A DNA stretch of 64,000 bases from NCBI RefSeq assembly GCF_021391675.1, contig NZ_CP090095.1, positions 1,121,501 to 1,185,500 of the forward strand, in the 5' to 3' direction. The first letter of the stretch is position 1; each line of letters opens with the position of its first letter. The notes beneath the pieces were generated by a model. The model was given only the letters and a program-made list of their open reading frames with translations. It was not told the origin of the DNA and ran no database searches. Below are positions 58,723 to 64,000 of the stretch, one piece after another. The stretch comes from Neorhizobium galegae. Its GTDB lineage: Bacteria > Pseudomonadota > Alphaproteobacteria > Rhizobiales > Rhizobiaceae. The position numbers and the translations under genes are program-made.

Positions 58723-59616
58723 ATGGATATGACCACCGAAGCCCCGCCGGATCGCATACGGGTGAAACACAAGTGGCTCGGCCTCAACGGCATGAGGGTG
58801 TTTTACCGGGAGGCGGGCAGGGTCGGTGCGCCCGTGCTTCTGCTGCCGCACGGCTATCCCTGCTCGTCCTATGAATTCCGCAGGCTGATGCCGCGGCTTG
58901 CCGATCGCTGGCATCTGGTCGCGCCGGATTTTCCGGGCTCGGGCTATACCGACACGCCCCCCGGCTTTGCCTATGATTTCGATGGGTTCACCAGCTTTCT
59001 GGACGAGTTCACGCAAGCGCTCGGCCTCGACCGGTTCGCGCTCTACCTCCACGATTTCGGGTCGCAGATCGGTCTTCGCCTGGCGATCCGGCGCCCCGAG
59101 AAGATCGTCGCGCTGATCGTCCAGAACGGCGATATCTATGAGGACGCGCTCGGCCCCAGATATGCCGGCCTGCAGGAGTTCTGGCGCAACCCGACCGAGG
59201 AAGGCCGCCGCAAGATTGCGGGCGCTGTCAGCGAGGAGGGTTTCAGGGAGGAGTTTCTCAACGAGGTCCGGCCGGAGATCGCCGAGCGCATCTCGCCCGA
59301 CCTGTGGAAGCTGCATTGGGCGCTGATGGACGAACGACGGCGGCAGATCGCCGTCGATGTCATCGCCGGGCTGCGCGAGAATGTCGCCTGGTTTCCGCGT
59401 TATCAGCAATATCTGCGCGACCGCCAGCCGCCGACCCTGATCGTCTGGGGGCCGCAGGACGGCTACATGCCGGAAAAATCCGCCCGCGCCTTCCTGCGCG
59501 ACCTGCCCAGGGCGGAACTTCATCTTCTCGATGGCGGTCATTGGCTGCTGGAAACCAATCTCGACGAGGTCGCACCGCTCATCCGCGATTTCCTTGGTCG
59601 GGTGCATTCCGGTTGA
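58723..59616 (+). CDS. Alpha/beta hydrolase of the haloalkane dehalogenase / epoxide hydrolase group
   Basis: 297 residues from MDMTTEAPPDRIRV; AAGGAG is 8 bases upstream, while an ATG two codons earlier is too near to it. The oxyanion loop is LPHGYPCSSYEFR (HGYP), the nucleophile is an aspartate, D111 in LHDFGSQIGLRLA, and GGHWLLE near residue 274 supplies the histidine. An aspartate nucleophile points to dehalogenase or epoxide hydrolase chemistry rather than an esterase. The natural substrate is unknown. Confidence 0.85.
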   Translation: MDMTTEAPPDRIRVKHKWLGLNGMRVFYREAGRVGAPVLLLPHGYPCSSYEFRRLMPRLADRWHLVAPDFPGSGYTDTPPGFAYDFDGFTSFLDEFTQALGLDRFALYLHDFGSQIGLRLAIRRPEKIVALIVQNGDIYEDALGPRYAGLQEFWRNPTEEGRRKIAGAVSEEGFREEFLNEVRPEIAERISPDLWKLHWALMDERRRQIAVDVIAGLRENVAWFPRYQQYLRDRQPPTLIVWGPQDGYMPEKSARAFLRDLPRAELHLLDGGHWLLETNLDEVAPLIRDFLGRVHSG

Positions 59617-59635
59617 TGGCCGGCGGAGGAATTTG

Positions 59636-59782
59636 ATGCGTTGGCTTTTTATCGCGGTGCTGTTGATCCTCATCGGCTGTGTATTGAGTATCGGTTGGAT
59701 GAATGACCCCGGTAACGGCCGGATAGAAGCGACGCCACCCCAGCAGCAGAACCCGCTGGCCCCGCCTCCGGGCACCCCTTGA
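59636..59782 (+). CDS. Small single-helix membrane protein with proline-rich tail
   Basis: 48 residues: MRWLFIAVLLILIGCVLSIG, a single hydrophobic helix, then a glycine/proline-rich tail (ATPPQQQNPLAPPPGTP). CGGAGGA lies 6 bases before the ATG. The cysteine in LIGC could be a lipobox, which would make it a small lipoprotein. It lies 19 bases after the hydrolase gene, likely in the same transcript. No family is recognised. Confidence 0.55.
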   Translation: MRWLFIAVLLILIGCVLSIGWMNDPGNGRIEATPPQQQNPLAPPPGTP

Positions 59783-59811
59783 AGTCGCCGGGCACTCCTT
59801 GAAGCCGCCCT

Positions 59812-60582
59812 TCAGGCCTTGACCGCAATGACGAAGAACCGCGGGAAGCGCAACAGCACCCGCCCGTCGGCCATCGGCGGATAGGCCTTGGCGATGCGGG
59901 CGGTGTAGTCGGCCGCAAAGGCTTCCGCATGGGCAGGGCCGGCGGCGTCGAGATAGGGCCGCAGCCCGGTCGCCCTGACCCATTCGACGATCGCGGGCGC
60001 ATGGCCAAGCGGGTGGTAATAGACCGTGTGCCAGACGTCGATCCGGGCGGATTTCGGCATCAGCCGGTCGAAATAGACGGCAGGCGGCGGCAGCACCGCG
60101 CGGCGCACCCGGCCGCCTTCGAAGGCCGCTTTCCACGGGCCGGCCGCGCCGGTCTCCTCCATCAGAACATGGCTGGGTTCGGAGAGGTTGTCCGGCATCT
60201 GCACCGCCAGCACGCCGCCGGGCCTCAGGTGGTCCATAAGCCGGGCGAGCACCGAAATATGGTCCGGCACCCACTGGAAGACCGCATTGGCGTAGAGCAG
60301 GTCGGCCGGCTCCCCCGGGACCCATGTATTCAGATCCGCGTTGGTGAATTGCGTGCCGGGCAGGCGCTTGCGGGCCGCCGCCAGCATGTTGTCGTCGCTG
60401 TCGAGGCCGGCGACATTGGCAGCCCCGAAACGCTCCGCGATCAGCTCCGTCGAATTGCCCGGGCCGCAGCCGAGGTCGTAGGCACCGGCAACCGAGCCGA
60501 GCGGTACCTGCGCCAGAAGATCGCGCGCCGGCCGCGTCCGCTCGTCCTCGAATTTCACATATTGCTCCGCCGACCATGCCAT
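59812..60582 (-). CDS. tam: Trans-aconitate 2-methyltransferase
   Basis: 256 residues from [20 protein letters not shown], the typical Tam N-terminus; twelve upstream in-frame codons are dispensable. The SAM motif [13 protein letters not shown] is at about 36-48, followed by [19 protein letters not shown], and [14 protein letters not shown]. The C-terminal region (GRPYLDA-like [20 protein letters not shown]) is family-specific. It methylates the isomerisation product trans-aconitate, relieving its inhibition of the TCA cycle. It stands alone. Confidence 0.92.
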   Translation of the reverse strand: MAWSAEQYVKFEDERTRPARDLLAQVPLGSVAGAYDLGCGPGNSTELIAERFGAANVAGLDSDDNMLAAARKRLPGTQFTNADLNTWVPGEPADLLYANAVFQWVPDHISVLARLMDHLRPGGVLAVQMPDNLSEPSHVLMEETGAAGPWKAAFEGGRVRRAVLPPPAVYFDRLMPKSARIDVWHTVYYHPLGHAPAIVEWVRATGLRPYLDAAGPAHAEAFAADYTARIAKAYPPMADGRVLLRFPRFFVIAVKA

Positions 60583-60776
60583 CAGCGTTTTCCTCGAGTG
60601 TTCGTTTCGATGGAACATGGCACTCCGACGCCCCGGTCTCCATGGGCAAAAATATCAATTTTTGTGATGATCCATTTCATATTATCGCTTGACCTCTGCG
60701 GCGGGGCCGGACTTCACTCACCCCGCAATTTTGAAGCGCCCAGACGAATGACCCCAGAATGACCGAGGAGATCGCC

Positions 60777-61661
60777 ATGTCCGTCAACACCGCCCCCCGC
60801 ACTACCACCTGGACGTTCGTGGATGGCGAATGGCTGGACGGCAATCCGAAGCTGATCGGCCCCACCTCGCATGCGATGTGGCTCGGCTCGACCGTGTTCG
60901 ACGGTGCCCGCTGGTTCGACGGCATTGCGCCGGACATCGACCTGCATTGCCAGCGCGTCAACCGGTCGGCCACGAACATGGGCATGAAGCCGGTAATGCA
61001 GCCCGAGGAGATCGAGGCGCTCGCCTGGGAGGGCATCAAGAAGTTCGATGGCAAGACGGCGATCTACATCAAGCCGATGTACTGGTCGGAACACGGCATG
61101 CCCTACAGCGTCGTTACCGCCGATCCGGAATCGACCCGTTTCGCGCTCTGCCTGTTCGAGGCGCCAATGCAGACCGCCAAACCCTCGTCGCTCACCGTCT
61201 CGCCCTATCGCCGCCCGAACCCGGAAGTGGCGATGACCGGCGCCAAGACCGGCAGCCTTTATCCCAATAGCGGCCGCATGATCATGGAAGCCCGCAACCG
61301 CGGCTTCGACAATGCGCTCGCCCGCGACATGAACGGCAATGTCGCCGAGACCGCCTCCTCGAACATCTTCATGGTCAAGGACGGGGTGATCATGACGCCG
61401 ATCGCCAACGGCACCTTCCTTGCCGGCATCACCCGCTCGCGCGTCATCAACCTCCTGCGCCGCGGCGGTTTCGACGTGCGCGAGACGACGCTGACGGTCG
61501 GGGATTTCATGGATGCCGACGAGATCTTCACCTCCGGCAACTATTCCAAGATCGTGCCGGTCAACCGCTTCGAGGAACGCCAGCTCCAGGAAGGCCCGGT
61601 CGCCCGCAAGGCGCTGGAACTCTACATGGACTGGGCCCGCTCCCCCGGCGACGAGGCCTGA
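60777..61661 (+). CDS. Branched-chain amino acid aminotransferase-like protein (class IV)
   Basis: 294 residues from MSVNTAPRTTTWTFVDGEWL; GAGGAG lies 6 bases upstream of this ATG, and an ATG six codons earlier overlaps it. The PLP lysine is K157 in VAMTGAKTGSLYPNSGRM and the pyridine-nitrogen glutamate is E191 in NVAETASSNIFMVKDG. The class IV fold also covers D-amino acid aminotransferases and ADC lyase; the overall length and FDGARWFDG stretch suggest the BCAT-like group common in alphaproteobacteria beside the housekeeping ilvE. Substrate not certain. Confidence 0.88.
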   Translation: MSVNTAPRTTTWTFVDGEWLDGNPKLIGPTSHAMWLGSTVFDGARWFDGIAPDIDLHCQRVNRSATNMGMKPVMQPEEIEALAWEGIKKFDGKTAIYIKPMYWSEHGMPYSVVTADPESTRFALCLFEAPMQTAKPSSLTVSPYRRPNPEVAMTGAKTGSLYPNSGRMIMEARNRGFDNALARDMNGNVAETASSNIFMVKDGVIMTPIANGTFLAGITRSRVINLLRRGGFDVRETTLTVGDFMDADEIFTSGNYSKIVPVNRFEERQLQEGPVARKALELYMDWARSPGDEA

Positions 61662-61694
61662 GGCTTTCAGGCGGCGCAAGGGGCGAGGGGTAAG

Positions 61695-62007
61695 TTAGAG
61701 TTCGTCGTCCTCGAGATCGTCCGCGCCGCCGAGGCTTTTACCCCGATGTAGAATGCGCATGATCGTGACCACGTCAGCATCGATGCGAAAGACGATGCTG
61801 GCTTTCCGCTTGAAGCCTACGATACGGATACCGGACCCGAGCTCGTCGTGTCTCGTGCCGCGGGTGGGGAAGGTTTCAAAAGCCGCGCAGTGGCCGACGA
61901 GTTGGTTGATATACCGCCGTGCAATGGCGCGGCCGGCTTTCGGAGCAATATAGTCATAGAGTCAGGTCGGCATCCGCTGCCGGATCGAAAACGACCCGGT
62001 ATCTCAT
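61695..62007 (-). pseudogene. parE: ParE-type toxin gene broken by a frameshift
   Basis: The ATG overlaps the parD stop (ATGA) and starts a normal ParE, MRYRVVFDPAADADLT, but the frame runs into TGA after 17 codons. From the codon after the shift (near 61957-61963) the other frame continues a full toxin: YDYIAPKAGRAIARRYINQL, FETFPTRGTRHDELGSGIRI, GFKRKASIVF, RILHRGKSLGGADDLEDDEL, stop. One added base or two lost bases would restore it. Everything else is intact, including conserved residues shared with the toxin at 21428 (FPxRG, GIRLVGYRYKATIAF). It could be a recent loss of toxin or a sequencing error. Confidence 0.82.
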
Positions 62008-62288
62008 TCGGGGAGGCGGGTGTCTTTGTCGCGCGCATCCATATGCGCATTGATGCGCCGACGGACTTCGCTGATCGGAATTGCCTTGGAAGGATCATGC
62101 GCCGTGACGGTCGGCATGACCTCATCCCGCAGCCAGCCCTCTATTCCCGCATCATGGTCTGCCAGATACCGCAATCCTTCGGCGATGACCTCGCTCTCGT
62201 CGGCAAATTCGCCCGAAGCGACCTTCTTTTCGACGAGTTCGGCCATCTCTTCCGGGATGGAAACGGTAATGGATCGGTTCGGGCGCAT
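62004..62288 (-). CDS. parD: ParD-type antitoxin, paired with a frameshifted toxin
   Basis: 94 residues with the ribbon-helix-helix RSITVSIPEEMAELVEKKVA, then FADESEVIAEGLRYLADHDA, and an extended C-terminal half (EGWLRDEVMPTVTAHDPSKA, ISEVRRRINAHMDARD). It is a homologue of the antitoxin at 21144. With its toxin broken, it could still neutralise related ParE toxins, including that of 21428, and repress its own promoter. Confidence 0.9.
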   Translation of the reverse strand: MRPNRSITVSIPEEMAELVEKKVASGEFADESEVIAEGLRYLADHDAGIEGWLRDEVMPTVTAHDPSKAIPISEVRRRINAHMDARDKDTRLPE

Positions 62289-62420
62289 CGGTTGGTTCCT
62301 GTTCGCGGGTAAGCTTATCAGATCGCGGGGCGGGGCGCCATTTCAGTACCAAACTTCGCCAGACCATTCCCGGCACAGTGCTGCAAGAAACTCAATGCCG
62401 AGTGATCCAGCTATTTCTCC

Positions 62421-63167
62421 TCACACAAGCCGGACCGCCGCGGTGCCGATGATGATCATCGAGACGGCGATCATCAGGGGTTTGACCGGCAGGTAGCGGA
62501 CGATGAAGGCGCCGATCGGCGCCGCCAGGATGCCGCCGAGGATGAGGCCGAGGGCGGAGGAGAGTTCCGACCAGCCGAGCGCGACGATGAAAGTCGCCGA
62601 GATCATGGTGGTAACGGCGAATTCGGTCAGGTTCGTGGAGCCGATCACCTTTTTCGGGTCGTGACCGCGGCCGAGCAGCGAACTGGTGACGATCGGCCCC
62701 CATCCGCCGCCGCCCATCGCATCGAGCAGCCCGCCCGCACCGCCGACATAGGGCACGATCCAGTCGCGCACGTCGCGCGGAAATTTCGGACGGAAGGCCT
62801 TGTAGAGAATGAACAGGCCGACGGCGATCAGATAGGCGGAGACGAAGGGTTCGATCGCCTTGCCGTCGATATTCGACAGGACATAGGCGCCGATCGCCCC
62901 GCCGACCATGCCGGCCGGTGCAAGCCTTGCCACCAGCCGCCAGTCGACATTGCGGTTGTAGAGATGCGAAGCGCCCGAGGCGGCGGTGGTGAAACACTCG
63001 GTCACGTGGGTCATGGCGCTTGCCGCCGCGGGCGCCACGCCGACGGCAAGCAGGCTGGTCGTCGTCAGCACCCCGAAAGCCATGCCGAGCGCCCCGTCGA
63101 TGATCTGTGCGAAGAAGCCTATGGCAACGAAGATCAGGAATTCGGACGTCACGAAGTCGAGCGACAT
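62421..63167 (-). CDS. TSUP/TauE-SafE family permease
   Basis: 248 residues with about eight membrane helices in two repeated halves, each with the TSUP pattern (AIGFFAQIIDGALGMAFGVL, and YVGGAGGLLDAMGGGGWGPI). The GxxD/GxGGxGG stretches are typical of sulfite/sulfoacetate exporters of the TauE/SafE group. The transported anion is unknown. No sulfur-metabolism gene is adjacent. Confidence 0.9.
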   Translation of the reverse strand: MSLDFVTSEFLIFVAIGFFAQIIDGALGMAFGVLTTTSLLAVGVAPAAASAMTHVTECFTTAASGASHLYNRNVDWRLVARLAPAGMVGGAIGAYVLSNIDGKAIEPFVSAYLIAVGLFILYKAFRPKFPRDVRDWIVPYVGGAGGLLDAMGGGGWGPIVTSSLLGRGHDPKKVIGSTNLTEFAVTTMISATFIVALGWSELSSALGLILGGILAAPIGAFIVRYLPVKPLMIAVSMIIIGTAAVRLV

Positions 63168-63390
63168 GCAGCCTCCTCTTTGCCGCGGCGTTCGCTTTCA
63201 ATTCGCAGGCGCGAAGAAAGGTTCCCGTTTTACCACCGGGCAAACCAGAGGATTTCCCCTCAGTCATTCGAAAAAAACGGAACGGCCTCCGGCGGTTGGG
63301 TGCAGCGTTGTATCAACCCGACGAGGGATCGCATCCTCTTTGGACCTGCACCTGATGCCGGCGGAGAAGGCGGACGGACATGGCCGCGAA

Positions 63391-63714
63391 CTATTTCCCC
63401 GCCTTCACCGTCAGCTTGTCGGCGGAGATTTCTCCGCCGATCTCGGCCTTGCGGGTTTTCTTGTCGAAGGCGCAGAGGGTGCTGATCGTCACCTTGGCGC
63501 CCACCGCTTTGCCGGAGACGACGGCAAGCCCGTAGCTCTGGCTGCCGAAGGGATCGACGAGAGCCTTGCCGTTCTCGATCAGCCCCTTGGCGGCGGTCAC
63601 GCAGGCCTTGGCGACCTCGGACTGGAAACCGGACCATGCGTCGTCCGAGGAGGCGTGCGCGGCAGGGACGCTGGATGTGAGGAGGGCTGCTGCGAGAGCA
63701 AAAGTGGTCTTCAT
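63391..63714 (-). CDS. Small exported protein of unknown function
   Basis: 107 residues with a Sec signal peptide (MKTTFALAAALLTSSVPAAH, cleavage near AHA-S) and a mature domain with two cysteines (ACVTAAKGLIENG and STLCAFDKKTRKAEIGGEI) that may form a disulfide. It is periplasmic. A conserved-looking pattern (DPFGSQSYGLAVVSGKA) suggests a family, which I do not recognise by name. It stands between a TSUP permease and sodB with its own leader. Confidence 0.75.
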   Translation of the reverse strand: MKTTFALAAALLTSSVPAAHASSDDAWSGFQSEVAKACVTAAKGLIENGKALVDPFGSQSYGLAVVSGKAVGAKVTISTLCAFDKKTRKAEIGGEISADKLTVKAGK

Positions 63715-63902
63715 CGAACGGCTCCGAATCGTGATCTGGCCCGTTTCTTGTATCCGGAAATTTCAGCAAGTTCTTCACCCGATCGGCTTGATTTTTGGCA
63801 AGTTCACCGTTGCCTCTTGGCCCCTCCGCTCCTATGTTCCCGCACGACGCTATACCCAGGTATCTGCCGAACCCAGGTAGCTATCGAACAAGGAGTAGAC
63901 CA

Positions 63903-64000
63903 ATGGCCTTCGAACTTCCCGAACTCCCCTACGACTACGAAGCTCTTTCGCCCTTCATGTCGAAAGAGACGCTCGAATTCCACCACGACAAGCACCACAA
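63903..64000 (+). CDS. sodB: Fe/Mn superoxide dismutase, 5' end (continues beyond window)
   Basis: The first 32 codons are present: [20 protein letters not shown], then [12 protein letters not shown]. This is the conserved N-terminus of Fe/Mn-SOD, including the first metal-ligand histidine region (HHDKHH). AAGGAG lies upstream of the ATG. It removes superoxide in the cytosol and completes the oxidative-stress theme of the window. Fe or Mn preference cannot be told from this part. Confidence 0.93.
   Translation, partial: MAFELPELPYDYEALSPFMSKETLEFHHDKHH

Overview
The window looks like chromosomal (or chromid) DNA of a Rhizobiaceae bacterium of the Rhizobium / Neorhizobium / Agrobacterium kind. 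Reasons: visibly GC-rich coding sequence, an lpiA-acvB pair, a betC-betB-betA choline-sulfate operon, a DUF1127 gene, a ReAV-type asparaginase, TIGR03808 and DUF3750 proteins, and several copies of rhizobial-type intergenic palindromic mosaic repeats. No rRNA, tRNA or CRISPR array was seen. Genes are closely packed on both strands, and the content is mostly stress, detoxification, regulation and cell-envelope accessory functions rather than a single pathway.

Layout. 1-4.3 kb: end of a sulfate ABC ATPase (cysA), a short lpiA-like lysyl-phosphatidylglycerol synthase overlapping acvB, and two small envelope genes. 4.4-9.9 kb: an AT-richer vapBC toxin-antitoxin pair abutting a betCBA operon that lacks an adjacent betI. 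10-16.6 kb: a DUF308 membrane protein behind an FNR/FixK-like box, an EAL-CBS-GGDEF protein, a quinone oxidoreductase, a promoter-to-terminator small transcript with a 24-codon ORF, a DUF1127 protein and an asparaginase. 16.7-25.4 kb: an IS4-type remnant inside a repeat, a DeoR regulator with nested operators, GSTs, a frameshifted LysR gene, two ParDE pairs, a TIGR03808 protein and a PAS-GAF-GGDEF protein. 25.5-37.8 kb: MarR with a DHA2 efflux pump, an MBL exonuclease and ATP-dependent ligase pair, a TrxR-like flavoprotein with an Rrf2 regulator, tandem L,D-transpeptidases, and ohrR/ohr. 38-44 kb: small regulator-plus-enzyme modules (MerR/CMD, MarR/DUF899/DUF1579/VOC, HxlR/SDR) and a hydrolase remnant. 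44-51.7 kb: an ABC-F ATPase with a structured leader, a HerA-like ATPase, a YihY protein, acylphosphatase, and a CorA transporter with a leader ORF. 52-64 kb: aldo/keto reductases, MFS, LysR, GST, ChaC, hydrolase, Tam, a BCAT-like aminotransferase, a ParD with a frameshifted ParE, a TSUP permease and the start of sodB.

Themes. Many loci are one- to three-gene oxidative, electrophile or membrane-stress modules (ohr, three GSTs, ChaC, TrxR-like, quinone reductase, VOC, aldo/keto reductases, sodB) each beside its own regulator, often with a visible palindromic operator between divergent genes. The most interesting unexplained signals are non-coding. They are: a folded leader carrying a 24-codon ORF upstream of the ABC-F gene (45841-45960); a leader upstream of corA with a 19-codon ORF and an anti-Shine-Dalgarno segment able to pair with either of two ribosome-binding sites (50448-50643); the same 25-bp operator architecture 13 bp from the start codons of two unrelated genes 16 kb apart (41915-41975 and 57628-57689); a small transcript at 14111-14345; and a family of inverted repeats whose arms show compensatory changes between copies. 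Family names come from recognising protein motifs by eye, not from database searches.
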